From contig UBWZ01000015.1 of assembly GCA_900469345.1 (NCBI GenBank), forward strand, positions 1 through 64,000: a stretch of 64,000 bases of DNA, given 5' to 3'. The first letter of the stretch is position 1, and every line of letters starts with the position of its first letter. This document shows positions 35,566-46,980 of this stretch, piece after piece. The translations under genes and the position numbers were made by a program. The notes below the pieces were generated by a model. The model was not told where the DNA came from and did not search any database. It was given only the letters and a program-made list of their open reading frames with translations. This stretch comes from Hyphomicrobiales bacterium. Its GTDB lineage: Bacteria; Pseudomonadota; Alphaproteobacteria; Rhizobiales; Rhizobiaceae.

Positions 35566-36390
35566 ATGACGGAAGTTTCACGAGCGGACTCGCCTCCGTC
35601 CGCTGCAGCAGGTATGAAGTCTGAAACAGGGCATGGCGGCACTTTGGACATCACCCCGGAACAGCATGCTGAGGAAGACGAGCCGGCCGTGACGACGCGG
35701 CGCCGCCGGCTGTTCACGCCCCAGGTGATCCGCCGCGCATTGCTCGGATTGCTGGCGCTGGTGCTTCTCCCCTATGCGCTCGTGATCCTCTACGCCCTGC
35801 CGTTCATCCATCCGATTTCCACCCTGATGCTGTCGGATCTCGTCACCTTGCGCGGCTACGACCGGCGCTGGGTCAGCCTCGAGCAGATCTCGCCGGCGCT
35901 CGTCCGCTCCGTGATGATGAGCGAGGACGGCCAGTTCTGTTTCCATGCGGGGGTCGACTGGCGGCAGATGCGCGGCGTGGTCCAGAATGCGCTCGACGGC
36001 GAAACGACGCGCGGCGCGAGCACCATCCCGATGCAGGCGGCCAAGAACCTGTTTCTGTGGAACAGCCGCTCCTTCCTGCGCAAGGGCATGGAACTGCCTC
36101 TGGCGCTCGGAGCCGATCTCGTCTGGTCGAAGCGCCGGATGATGGAGATCTACCTCAACATCGTGGAATGGGGGCCGGGCATCTACGGCGCCGAGGCTGC
36201 GGCGCAGCACCATTTCAAGGTTCCGGCGTCGAAGCTGACCGCGCGGCAGGCCGCCTTGCTGGCGGTTTCGCTGCCCAACCCGATCACCCGCATCGCTGCC
36301 AAGCCGAGCCGCGGCGTGCAGCGGCTGGCCGGGGTGGTGGAACGGCGGGCAAGGGGCGCCGGCGAATACATCAAGTGCGTCGATGGGTAG
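35566..36390 (+). CDS. mtgA: Monofunctional peptidoglycan transglycosylase MtgA
   Basis: Inner-membrane GT51 glycosyltransferase that polymerises lipid II into glycan strands, 274 residues. A 45-residue cytoplasmic N-terminus is followed by one membrane helix ([21 protein letters not shown]) and the GT51 domain: catalytic Glu in [14 protein letters not shown], then [17 protein letters not shown] and the second Glu in [24 protein letters not shown]. No transpeptidase domain. The start may be a downstream ATG (GMKSETGHG), as the first 17 residues are unremarkable. It stands head to head with the polyprenyl synthase, whose product leads to the lipid carrier of the same pathway. Confidence 0.94.
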   Translation: MTEVSRADSPPSAAAGMKSETGHGGTLDITPEQHAEEDEPAVTTRRRRLFTPQVIRRALLGLLALVLLPYALVILYALPFIHPISTLMLSDLVTLRGYDRRWVSLEQISPALVRSVMMSEDGQFCFHAGVDWRQMRGVVQNALDGETTRGASTIPMQAAKNLFLWNSRSFLRKGMELPLALGADLVWSKRRMMEIYLNIVEWGPGIYGAEAAAQHHFKVPASKLTARQAALLAVSLPNPITRIAAKPSRGVQRLAGVVERRARGAGEYIKCVDG

Positions 36391-36473
36391 GATCACGATT
36401 TGTCGCTGCAGCGTGGCGCCGTCATCTGGCATTCTTATGGATGCCGTAGTGGCAAGCTGACCAGCGACCACGG

Positions 36474-37223
36474 ATGGACTGCCTCATGGACCTCAGCCAA
36501 TTTTCGCCCGACCTGCTTGCCTACGCGAAGAGCCGCAACCCCGCCCCGCCGCCGCATTTCGGCACGCGCTACCGCGCACGAGGCGGCTTCCTGCCGGAAC
36601 CGGGAAACACCATCGTCTGCCACGTGGCGAAGGCCTCCCAAACGCAGGCGCTGCTGGTCGAGGCGCGCGAACGCTATCTCGCCATGCCCGAGGCCGACCA
36701 GTTCGTCTTCACGCCGATCACCAGCCTGCACATGACGCTCTTCCAGGGCGTGCTCGACAATCGTCGGCAGCCGCAGCTATGGCCGCACGACATCCCGCTC
36801 GGGACGCCGATCGAGGAGATGCACGGCCTGCTTGCCGGGCGCCTGAAGGGACTGTCGGGGGCCGGACCGTTCCGGGTGGGCGTCGTTGCCGCAAGGCCCT
36901 CGGGCCTTCTGGTGGACGGCTGCACGGCGCAGGATCGCAAGGTCATGCGGGCATGGCGCGACCCCCTCTCCGAACGCCTCGGATACCGCCACGCCGATCA
37001 CGACACCTATCCCTTCCACATCACCTTCGCCTACGTGATCGAACGCCTCGACGACGAGGCGCTGCCGCGCTGGCAGGCGATGCTGAGCGAGGTCGTAAAC
37101 GAACTGCAGCGGCGCCAGCCCGTGCTGGAACTCGACCCGCCTGCCTTCTGCCAGTTCGACGACATGAACCATTTTCACGAGCTCCTGCCGCTCGACTTTC
37201 CCGAACCCAAGGACCCGCAGTGA
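36474..37223 (+). CDS. DUF1868 protein, 2H phosphoesterase-like
   Basis: 249-residue cytosolic protein of the DUF1868 type. Two HxT/S motifs, the mark of the 2H (LigT/cyclic phosphodiesterase) superfamily, are visible: LHMTLF near residue 86 and FHITFA near residue 182. The two His would hydrolyse or form a 2',3'- or 2',5'-phosphodiester in RNA or a cyclic nucleotide. An ATG at 36486 (MDLSQFSP) is an equally possible start. It overlaps the next gene by a GTGA or is separated by a few bases, so the two are cotranscribed. Biological substrate unknown. Confidence 0.78.
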   Translation: MDCLMDLSQFSPDLLAYAKSRNPAPPPHFGTRYRARGGFLPEPGNTIVCHVAKASQTQALLVEARERYLAMPEADQFVFTPITSLHMTLFQGVLDNRRQPQLWPHDIPLGTPIEEMHGLLAGRLKGLSGAGPFRVGVVAARPSGLLVDGCTAQDRKVMRAWRDPLSERLGYRHADHDTYPFHITFAYVIERLDDEALPRWQAMLSEVVNELQRRQPVLELDPPAFCQFDDMNHFHELLPLDFPEPKDPQ

Positions 37224-37228
37224 TCGCC

Positions 37229-37876
37229 ATGGACAAGCTGACGCTCTACATCGCCAACAAGAACTACTCTTCCTGGTCGATGCGCCCCTGGATGGCGCTG
37301 ACGGCAGCCGGCGTGCCCTTCGAGGAAGTGCTGGTCCCGTTCGACGATGCGGCGGGCAATCCGCGGTTCAGGGAGATTTCGCCGACCGGCCGGGTGCCCG
37401 TGCTTCACCATGGCGAGGTCCGGGTGTGGGAGTCGCTGGCGATCATCGAATACGTGGCGGAGCTGTTTCCCGAGCATGGGCTGTGGCCAAAGGCTGCCAC
37501 GGACAGGGCGGTGGCGCGGTCGGTGTCGATGGAGATGCTGTCGGGCTTTCGTGCCCTGCGCAGCGCCTGCCCGATGAACATGCGCCGCCCCAAGGGTCGG
37601 ATCGCGCTTCCGGACGGGCTGGGCGAAGACGTGGCACGCATCAAGACGATCTGGGAAGACCTGCGGGCGCGGTCGGGCGGGCCCTTCCTGTTCGGCAGCT
37701 TTTCGGCCGCGGACGCCATGTTCGCCCCGGTCGTCAACCGCTTCGACGTCTATGACCTGGTGACAGACGCGCAGACGCTAAGCTATATGGCAGCCATGCA
37801 GGCGCATCCGGCGTGGATCGAATGGCGCGATGCGGCGCTCCAGGAAAGCTGGATCGTGCCGAGCGACGAGGCTTAA
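37229..37876 (+). CDS. Glutathione S-transferase family protein
   Basis: 215-residue GST: N-terminal thioredoxin-fold domain (KLTLYIANKNYSSWSMRPWMAL, with the likely catalytic Ser in SSWS) and an all-helical C-terminal domain; GRVPVLHHGEVRVWESLAIIEYVAE holds the cis-Pro and the glutathione-binding ES pair. A GTG at 37220 overlaps the stop of the DUF1868 gene (GTGA) and would add three residues; I chose the ATG. Cytoplasmic; substrate unknown. Coupling to a 2H-phosphoesterase-like gene is unexplained. Confidence 0.88.
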   Translation: MDKLTLYIANKNYSSWSMRPWMALTAAGVPFEEVLVPFDDAAGNPRFREISPTGRVPVLHHGEVRVWESLAIIEYVAELFPEHGLWPKAATDRAVARSVSMEMLSGFRALRSACPMNMRRPKGRIALPDGLGEDVARIKTIWEDLRARSGGPFLFGSFSAADAMFAPVVNRFDVYDLVTDAQTLSYMAAMQAHPAWIEWRDAALQESWIVPSDEA

Positions 37877-37898
37877 GCCTGAAGCGCTCTAACTTCGA

Positions 37899-37922
37899 CC
37901 GGCCGGGAAAAAATCCGGCCGG
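37899..37922 (+). terminator. GC-rich hairpin after the GST gene
   Basis: Two copies of the self-complementary octamer CCGGCCGG (37899-37906, 37915-37922) flank an A-rich loop and can pair over 8 bp. No T-run follows. It probably marks the end of the GST transcript, before the rpmF promoter. Confidence 0.4.
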
Positions 37923-37926
37923 GGAC

Positions 37927-37955
37927 TGGTCAAACGCCGTTGGGGCATGTATAAG
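37927..37955 (+). promoter_or_regulatory. Putative rpmF promoter
   Basis: TGGTCA (37927-37932), 17 bp, TATAAG (37950-37955), about 90 bp before rpmF. The -10 is good and the -35 is weak against the sigma-70-type consensus. Confidence 0.35.
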
Positions 37956-38043
37956 CCGCCCAAATTTCCGAGATCGAGACATGCCATTCGGCCTGAAGTT
38001 CCGGCCGGGGATGACGTCTTGCACGAAAGTGGAGTAATTTAAA

Positions 38044-38229
38044 ATGGCTGTACCGAAAAGAAAAACGAGCCCGTCGAAGCGCGGTATGCGCCGCTCTGCT
38101 GACGCGCTCAAGGCTCCGACCTATGTCGAAGACAAGAACTCCGGCGAACTGCGCCGTCCGCACCACGTCGACCTGAAGACCGGCATGTATCGCGGTCGCC
38201 AGGTCCTGACGCCGAAGGAAAGCGCATAA
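38044..38229 (+). CDS. rpmF: 50S ribosomal protein L32
   Basis: 61-residue ribosomal protein L32 of the large subunit. The start [20 protein letters not shown] is diagnostic. It is the Cys-less form seen in alphaproteobacteria, with no zinc-binding CxxC pair. Unlike many bacteria, where rpmF lies in front of plsX/fab genes, here it is a single gene with its own promoter region and a strong terminator. Confidence 0.98.
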   Translation: MAVPKRKTSPSKRGMRRSADALKAPTYVEDKNSGELRRPHHVDLKTGMYRGRQVLTPKESA

Positions 38230-38244
38230 ACGCTTGTATTTTCT

Positions 38245-38273
38245 AAAAAAGGCCGGCTTTGCCGGCCTTTTTT
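38245..38273 (+). terminator. rpmF terminator
   Basis: AAAAAAGGCCGGC (38245-38257) and GCCGGCCTTTTTT (38261-38273) pair perfectly over 13 bp around a TTT loop. Textbook rho-independent terminator 15 bp after the stop. Confidence 0.97.
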
Positions 38274-38276
38274 ATT

Positions 38277-38328
38277 GCCGCGCCTGCTTTTCCATTTTGC
38301 CGCGCCTGCTTTTTAGTGCCGCGCCTGC
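38277..38328 (+). repeat. Three direct copies of GCCGCGCCTGC
   Basis: Exact 11-bp copies at 38277-38287, 38299-38309 and 38318-38328 (start-to-start 22 and 19 bp), the first two followed by a T-run (CTTTT). They fill the space between the rpmF terminator and the next gene. Function unknown; a slipped duplication or a binding-site array are both possible. Confidence 0.8.
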
Positions 38329-38369
38329 GGCCCCATCAGCCCGCCGAACCAGATGCCCCGGAGCCTTTC

Positions 38370-38777
38370 ATGCTTGCTGCCCTGCCGCTGACGCTCATTC
38401 CGCTCGTGCTCTACAATCTCGGCATGGTCGGGGTCATGGGCGGAGGCGGGGTCGCCGGCCTCAGCCAGATCGTCATCTCGCTGCAGATGCTGTCGGGTGC
38501 CGACTGGACGATGAGCATCGGCGACCTTCTGATCGTCGTCGCGCTGGTGTTCCTGTTCGTGGAGATCCTGAGGGCGAGCCGCAACGGCCGGGGATCGCTC
38601 CTCAATCACATGTTCTCGATGTTTGTGTTCATCGTCTATCTGGTAGAGTTCCTGCTGGTCCGCGATGCCGCGACGCAGGTGTTCTTCATCCTGATGACGA
38701 TCACGCTGGTGGACGTGATCGGCGGCTTTGCGGTTGCCGTGCGCGCCGCCGGGCGCGATGTGTCGATTGGTCTCTGA
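38370..38777 (+). CDS. Small four-helix membrane protein of unknown function
   Basis: 135-residue inner-membrane protein with about four hydrophobic segments (MLAALPLTLIPLVLYNLGMV; LLIVVALVFLFVEILRA; HMFSMFVFIVYLVEFLLV; VFFILMTITLVDVIGGFAVA). The start is taken as the ATG at 38370, with GGAG upstream; a longer frame begins inside the GCCGCGCCTGC repeats and is unlikely. No family name recognised. The last codons (GGT CTC TGA) lie inside a 16-bp tandem repeat that also contains the stop of convergent phaR. It might be a membrane partner in polyhydroxybutyrate or transport functions, but nothing in the sequence proves it. Confidence 0.72.
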   Translation: MLAALPLTLIPLVLYNLGMVGVMGGGGVAGLSQIVISLQMLSGADWTMSIGDLLIVVALVFLFVEILRASRNGRGSLLNHMFSMFVFIVYLVEFLLVRDAATQVFFILMTITLVDVIGGFAVAVRAAGRDVSIGL

Positions 38778-38846
38778 TCACGGCGGTCTCTGATCCGGGC
38801 GACCCCTGATCGGGGCGACCCCTGATCCGGGCGGTCTCTGATCAGG
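38769..38846. repeat. 16-bp tandem repeat array (about 4.9 units)
   Basis: Units start at 38769, 38785, 38801, 38817 and 38833; the pattern is GRYCYCTGATCNSGGC, two versions alternating as GGTCTCTGATC and GACCCCTGATC. The first unit contains the TGA stop of the membrane-protein gene (38775-38777) and the last the TGA of phaR on the other strand (38842-38844). Each unit carries TGATC, so because 16 is not a multiple of three the array has plus-strand stops in all frames. Confidence 0.93.
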
Positions 38847-39432
38847 TCCCCATGCTGTCGAGCCTGGTCTGCAGGGCCTTCAGCTGTTCCTTCAATTCGT
38901 CGATGTCGCGGTTCTCGGGTTTGCGCGGTGCTGCCTGCGGCGGCGGCGGTGTGGGCGCGGCAAACGGCGTGAACATCTGCATGGCCTGGCGGAAGAGATC
39001 GGTGTTGCGGCGGACCTGTTCTTCCATCAGCTGCATGGGGGCATGGAAATTCTTGCTGAGCGGCGTGTCGCCGAAGGCGCGCGTCATCTGGTCGCGCATC
39101 TGCACCTGCTGGTCGGTAAAGGCCTGCATCGAGTGCTCGAGGAACGTCGGCACGACCATCTGCATCTGGTCCCCGTAATAGGAGATCAGCTGGCGCAGAA
39201 AGGATGTCGGCAGCAGCGTGTTGCCGGTCTTCGATTCCTGCTCGAAGATGATCTGGGTCAGCACCGCGTGGGTAATGTCCTCGCCGGTCTTGGCGTCCTG
39301 GACCTTGAACTCCTCACCCTTCTTGACCATCTTGGCGAGGTCCTCGAGCGTCACGTAGGTGCTGGTTCCCGTGTTGTACAGCCGCCGGTTGGCGTATTTC
39401 TTGATTATTATCTCGCCGTCGTTTTTCGCCAT
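38842..39432 (-). CDS. phaR: Polyhydroxyalkanoate synthesis repressor PhaR
   Basis: DNA-binding regulator of 196 residues that senses PHA granules and represses phasin and related genes in homologues. N-terminal PHB/PHA accumulation DNA-binding domain (IIIKKYANRRLYNTGTSTYVTLEDLAKMVKKGEEF), followed by two PHB_acc repeats (LLPTSFLRQLISYYGDQMQMVVPTFLEHSM), then a Pro/Ala-rich linker and a short C-terminal coiled coil (DELKEQLKALQTRLDSM). I chose the ATG at 39432 because AGGAGG lies six bases upstream; an upstream in-frame start would add seven residues. It is divergent from phaA, the usual arrangement. Confidence 0.96.
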   Translation of the reverse strand: MAKNDGEIIIKKYANRRLYNTGTSTYVTLEDLAKMVKKGEEFKVQDAKTGEDITHAVLTQIIFEQESKTGNTLLPTSFLRQLISYYGDQMQMVVPTFLEHSMQAFTDQQVQMRDQMTRAFGDTPLSKNFHAPMQLMEEQVRRNTDLFRQAMQMFTPFAAPTPPPPQAAPRKPENRDIDELKEQLKALQTRLDSMGT

Positions 39433-39551
39433 GAGTGCCTCCTGCGCCGCCACCTAGCTTCATTTTTTATAAAAGTGGCGTCTTCTCCCGAAACGAATGT
39501 AAGCCCAAATGAAGCAGGCTGACAATCCATTTTGTGCGGCGCGGCGATCGC

Positions 39552-39643
39552 TTTGTTGCGCAGCAAATAACGGAAAAGCGGCTTATCGGGGGGAAATCGG
39601 GGGGCATTTTGCACGGTTTGACAGCCGGCCCGAGCTTTGACAG
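39552..39643. promoter_or_regulatory. phaR-phaA control region
   Basis: The 238-bp divergent space contains a near-perfect 16-bp palindrome, TTTGTTGCGCAGCAAA (39552-39567, one wobble pair), with a TGCGCA core. PhaR proteins bind TGC-rich dyads, so this is a candidate autoregulatory operator. Nearer to phaA the octamer TTTGACAG occurs twice as a direct repeat (39617-39624, 39636-39643; 19 bp apart), either of which may supply a TTGACA -35 element. Confidence 0.5.
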
Positions 39644-39670
39644 TCTCGCGCCGAAAAACGAGGAGACACC

Positions 39671-40852
<1,182 letters not shown>

Positions 40853-40945
40853 ACGAACCTCCCGTCGCAGCGCGGCGAGCGGTTTTCGGATCAGGGGTGG
40901 CATCTTCGCTGAAGGGGCGGATGCCAAGGCAGAAGGGGTGCTTTC

Positions 40946-41674
40946 ATGGCTCGGGTGGCACTGGTCTCCGGCGGCACGCGCGGCATTGGCGCGGCAATTT
41001 CAATCGCCCTGCAGGATGCGGGATACCGGGTGGCGGCGAACTACGCCGGTAACGACGAAAGGGCGGCGGCCTTTCATGACCGGACCGGCATTCCGGTGTT
41101 CCGCTGGGACGTGTCGGATTACGAGGCCTGCGTCGAAGGCCTTGCGCGGGTGGAAGCGGCGCTCGGTCCCGTGGAGGTGCTGGTCAACAATGCCGGCATC
41201 ACCCGCGACAACATGTTTCACAAGATGACGCCACAGCAGTGGACCGAGGTCATCGGCACCAACCTGACGGGCCTGTTCAACATGACCCATCCGGTCTGGA
41301 GCGGGATGCGCGAGCGCAATTTCGGCCGGATCGTCAATATCTCGTCGATCAACGGGCAAAGAGGCCAGGTGGGGCAGGTCAACTATTCGGCCGCCAAGGC
41401 GGGCGATCTTGGCTTTACCCGGGCGCTGGCGCTGGAGGGGGCGGCGCGCAACATCACCGTCAACGCCATCTGCCCCGGCTATATCGGCACGGAAATGGTC
41501 CGGGCCATTCCGGAAAAGGTGCTGGAGGAAAAGATCCTGCCGCAGATCCCGCTTGGACGGCTCGGCGAGCCGGAGGAGATCGCGCGCTGCGTGGTGTTTC
41601 TGGTGTCCGACGGGGCAGGGTTCATCACCGGATCGACGCTGAGCGCCAATGGCGGGCAGTACGTCGCCGGCTAG
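40946..41674 (+). CDS. phaB: Acetoacetyl-CoA reductase
   Basis: NADPH-dependent short-chain dehydrogenase, 242 residues, giving (R)-3-hydroxybutyryl-CoA for polyhydroxybutyrate. SDR signatures: nucleotide loop SGGTRGIGAAIS, NNAG at about 82-85, catalytic Ser in NISSINGQRGQVGQVNYSAAKAG with Tyr and Lys (YxxxK). The IN-GQ-RGQ-GQ-NYSAAK block is characteristic of PhaB rather than FabG. Second gene of the phaAB unit; a perfect terminator follows. Confidence 0.97.
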   Translation: MARVALVSGGTRGIGAAISIALQDAGYRVAANYAGNDERAAAFHDRTGIPVFRWDVSDYEACVEGLARVEAALGPVEVLVNNAGITRDNMFHKMTPQQWTEVIGTNLTGLFNMTHPVWSGMRERNFGRIVNISSINGQRGQVGQVNYSAAKAGDLGFTRALALEGAARNITVNAICPGYIGTEMVRAIPEKVLEEKILPQIPLGRLGEPEEIARCVVFLVSDGAGFITGSTLSANGGQYVAG

Positions 41675-41725
41675 GAGCGGCGGAGCCTGTTCGGGCTTTG
41701 GCCCGGAGCTCGAAACCAGGCATAG

Positions 41726-41759
41726 AAAAACCGGCGCCGATTGCTCGGCGCCGGTTTTT
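41726..41759. terminator. Bidirectional terminator after phaB
   Basis: AAAAACCGGCGCCGA (41726-41740) pairs perfectly with TCGGCGCCGGTTTTT (41745-41759); TTGC loop. It serves phaB and the convergent lipoprotein gene, which ends at 41775. Confidence 0.96.
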
Positions 41760-41774
41760 CCGATCAGGATGCTG

Positions 41775-42029
41775 TTAGCGGCAACGGGCTTCGTAGGTGC
41801 GGCCATACCGGTCACGGTAGACGCAATAGCCGTTGCGCTTCTGGGATTCGCCGATCGCGGCGCCGACGAGGCCACCACCGACTGCGCCGACAGCAGCGCC
41901 GCCCCAGCTGTTGGTGACTGCGCCACCAATGACGGCACCCGAAGCGGCGCCGATAGCGGTGCCCTTTTCCGTCGAGGTGCAGGATGCGAGTGTACCGACG
42001 AGTGCGGTGACGAGCAGAATCTTCTTCAT
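41775..42029 (-). CDS. Small glycine-zipper lipoprotein
   Basis: 84-residue lipoprotein: signal peptide MKKILLVTALVGTLASC with lipobox LASC (Cys17), then a glycine-zipper segment (GTAIGAASGAVIGGAVTNSWGGAAVGAVGGGLVGAAIG, in pieces of alternating Gly) and a short basic tail ending with two Cys (YCVYRDRYGRTYEARCR) that may form a disulfide. Similar to the YMGG/17-kDa surface-antigen-like proteins of rhizobia. The ribosome site AAGGGAAGGG is strong. It starts 40 bp after the DUF3309 stop on the same strand and may share its stress promoter. Confidence 0.85.
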   Translation of the reverse strand: MKKILLVTALVGTLASCTSTEKGTAIGAASGAVIGGAVTNSWGGAAVGAVGGGLVGAAIGESQKRNGYCVYRDRYGRTYEARCR

Positions 42030-42069
42030 GAGGTTTCCCTTCCCTTAGATGTTGCGGCCGGGGCCGCGA

Positions 42070-42225
42070 TTAGATCCTGCCCATCAGCAGGAGAATGATG
42101 ATGATCAGCACAACGAGGCCGAGGCCGCCAGAAGGACCATAGCCCCATCCACGGCTGTATCCCCAATTCGGCAGAGCGCCGACCAAGAGAAGGATGAGGA
42201 CAATCAGCAGGATGGTTCCGAGCAT
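42070..42225 (-). CDS. DUF3309 small hydrophobic protein
   Basis: 51-residue protein, MLGTILLIVLILLLVGALPNW at the start, a Gly/Tyr/Trp-rich centre (GYSRGWGYGPSGG) and a second hydrophobic helix (LGLVVLIIIILLLMGRI). This layout of two membrane helices around an aromatic glycine-rich turn is the DUF3309 family, common in alphaproteobacteria and often stress-induced. GGAG lies nine bases before the ATG. A general-stress promoter of consensus form (42266-42290) sits about 40-65 bp upstream. Exact function unknown. Confidence 0.85.
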   Translation of the reverse strand: MLGTILLIVLILLLVGALPNWGYSRGWGYGPSGGLGLVVLIIIILLLMGRI

Positions 42226-42265
42226 TGGTGCTACTCCACATTAGGCATGACTTCTGTGGCCTGAC

Positions 42266-42290
42266 AACGTGGCTCTCCGGATTTTGTTCC
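42266..42290 (-). promoter_or_regulatory. EcfG/RpoE2-type promoter of the DUF3309 gene
   Basis: On the minus strand GGAAC (42290-42286), 16 bases, CGTT (42269-42266). This is the consensus of the alphaproteobacterial general-stress sigma factor (GGAAC-N16/17-CGTT). Transcription would start near 42259, about 35 bp before the ATG at 42225. Confidence 0.8.
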
Positions 42291-42350
42291 AGGCCTCTGC
42301 GTGAAGTTGTCACATTCGAATTTCGGGGCGAAGCCGTCTCACGTGGTTCA

Positions 42351-42362
42351 ACTAGATCTAGT
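42351..42362. repeat. Palindrome ACTAGATCTAGT, copy 1
   Basis: Perfect 12-bp palindrome containing two CTAG tetramers; on the right the symmetry partner GGT continues the ideal ACCACTAGATCTAGTGGT, on the left it is degenerate. A second copy lies 225 bp away at 42575. Both are in the otherwise empty region upstream of the helicase gene. Confidence 0.85.
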
Positions 42363-42574
42363 GGTGCCGAGGCTGAGAGTTTTGCTGCAAAATGCGGATT
42401 TTCGCACAGCGGGGTGGCGATGCGCAGCGCTGTCAGCCGGCGTGGCACGAACGGAAAAATGAATCGTCATCAAGCCGTTGACTCCCCTCCGGCGCTATGA
42501 TCTGCGCTGCGAATCCGATATCTCTCGGGTTTTGGTGGCGAGATTCACGATGTGGCGGAAGTCATTGCCTGGAC

Positions 42575-42588
42575 CACTAGATCTAGTG
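42575..42588. repeat. Palindrome CACTAGATCTAGTG, copy 2
   Basis: Perfect 14-bp palindrome with the same core as the copy at 42351-42362. Here the left flank (ACC) continues the ideal 18-bp dyad and the right flank is degenerate. It is 174 bp upstream of the helicase start. Confidence 0.85.
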
Positions 42589-42761
42589 CGAACAAAAGCC
42601 GAATCCCGGGGAGTCACCGATTCGTCTCCGTTTCGTTCGCCTTTGTTCTCGGCGCCTCCATTGGTACCGGACATGTCGCCGATTTTTGCGGGATTCGTCG
42701 CTCACGGGTTGCCTTTGTTGCACAGGATGGCCATGTGTGAGCCTGCAAGGCCCGGCAAGAA

Positions 42762-46040
<3,279 letters not shown>

Positions 46041-46042
46041 CG

Positions 46043-46456
46043 ATGGACGGGACGCAGCCACATACGAATACGCGGCAGCGGATCGACAAGTGGCTGTTCT
46101 TCGCGCGCATGGCGAAATCCCGTTCGATCGCCCAGGCGATGCTGCGGTCCAACCATGTGCGGGTCAACGGCGAGCTCGTGTCGCAACCGAGTTTCCAGGT
46201 GAAGCCGGGCGACCGGATCGACCTGAAACTGGAACGGCGCGATCTGGTGCTCGAGGTCAAGACCGGCGGCGAGCGACGCGGCCCTTTCGAGGAGGCGCGT
46301 CTTCTCTATGAAGACCTGACGCCGCCGGCCGAAGAGGTAAAGAAGCTCACCCTGTTCGAGCAGGCGCAGCGAATGCCGGGGAGCGGGCGGCCGACCAAGA
46401 AGGACCGGCGGGCGCTGGATCGGCTGTTTCCGGAGCCGGACACCGACAGTAGATGA
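46043..46456 (+). CDS. S4-domain RNA-binding protein, Hsp15-like
   Basis: 137-residue protein with an N-terminal S4 domain (QRIDKWLFFARMAKSRSIAQAMLRSNHVRVNGELV, about 12-70) and a basic C-terminal helix. The pattern RIDKWLWxxR is that of Hsp15 (HslR), which in E. coli binds free 50S subunits that carry a stalled peptidyl-tRNA. Only 2 bp separate it from the helicase stop, so the two are translationally coupled. Joint work on rRNA or stalled ribosomes is inference. Confidence 0.87.
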   Translation: MDGTQPHTNTRQRIDKWLFFARMAKSRSIAQAMLRSNHVRVNGELVSQPSFQVKPGDRIDLKLERRDLVLEVKTGGERRGPFEEARLLYEDLTPPAEEVKKLTLFEQAQRMPGSGRPTKKDRRALDRLFPEPDTDSR

Positions 46457-46641
46457 AAAAATCCATCCGCAACGGCGTGGATTTGCGCATGCTTTATTCT
46501 TGCTAAACGGCTGCAAAGGCTCTAGCTGACGGAAGAACAGCCGCCGACGGTCCAGCTTCCGGGCAAAGCCGTCTGCATTCCGCCCGCTGGCATCGAGCCC
46601 AAGCCAGTCGCGGCGGATTTCATGATGATCTGGAGTGCCGC

Positions 46642-46980
46642 ATGACTTACGTCGTGACCGACAATTGCGTTCGTTGCAAGTACACCGATTGCGTCGAGGT
46701 TTGCCCCGTCGACTGCTTTTACGAAGGTGAGAATTTCCTCGTCATCCATCCCGACGAGTGCATCGATTGCGGTGTGTGCGAGCCGGAATGTCCGGCCGAG
46801 GCGATCAAGCCGGATACGGAACCGGGCCTCGACAAGTGGCTCAAGGTGAATGCCGAATACGCCCAGGTCTGGCCGAATATCACCGTCAAGCGCGAGCCGC
46901 TGGCGGAGGCCAAGGAGATGGACGGCGTCGAGGGGAAGTTCGAGAAGTTCTTCTCGGCGGAGCCCGGCTCGGGCGACTGA
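46642..46980 (+). CDS. fdxA: 7Fe ferredoxin FdxA
   Basis: 112-residue ferredoxin with one 3Fe-4S and one 4Fe-4S cluster. Cys positions match the Azotobacter FdI type shifted by one: Cys9, 17 and 50 for the 3Fe cluster, Cys21, 40, 43 and 46 for the 4Fe cluster; Cys12 and Cys25 are extra. The C-terminal extension (about 60 residues, [17 protein letters not shown]) is usual for this form. Small soluble electron carrier, partners unknown. Separated by 185 bp from the S4 gene and 388 bp from carD; fdxA-carD neighbourhood is common in rhizobia. Confidence 0.96.
   Translation: MTYVVTDNCVRCKYTDCVEVCPVDCFYEGENFLVIHPDECIDCGVCEPECPAEAIKPDTEPGLDKWLKVNAEYAQVWPNITVKREPLAEAKEMDGVEGKFEKFFSAEPGSGD

Larger units (their letters stand above)
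42291..42761. other. Gene-free region upstream of the helicase
   Basis: About 470 bp between the DUF3309 promoter and the helicase. Short overlapping open frames occur but none has a ribosome site or a recognisable product. The only clear structures are the two ACTAGATCTAGT palindromes (42351, 42576). The helicase promoter should lie in the right half. Confidence 0.5.

Noticed and set aside
38769..38846. CRISPR-like array
   Set aside because: Units are 16 bp in direct tandem with no spacers and no cas genes anywhere in the window.
42351..42588. Reading the ACTAGATCTAGT pair as NrdR boxes
   Set aside because: NrdR boxes normally lie about three helical turns apart before ribonucleotide reductase genes; these are 225 bp apart and no such gene is near. 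Kept only as an unexplained repeat.
46457..46500. Terminator after the S4-domain gene
   Set aside because: AAATCCA/TGGATTT arms are short with a long loop and no T-run; too weak to annotate.
46522..46749. A 75-codon minus-strand frame over the fdxA start
   Set aside because: Overlaps the ferredoxin Cys motifs antisense and has no upstream signals.
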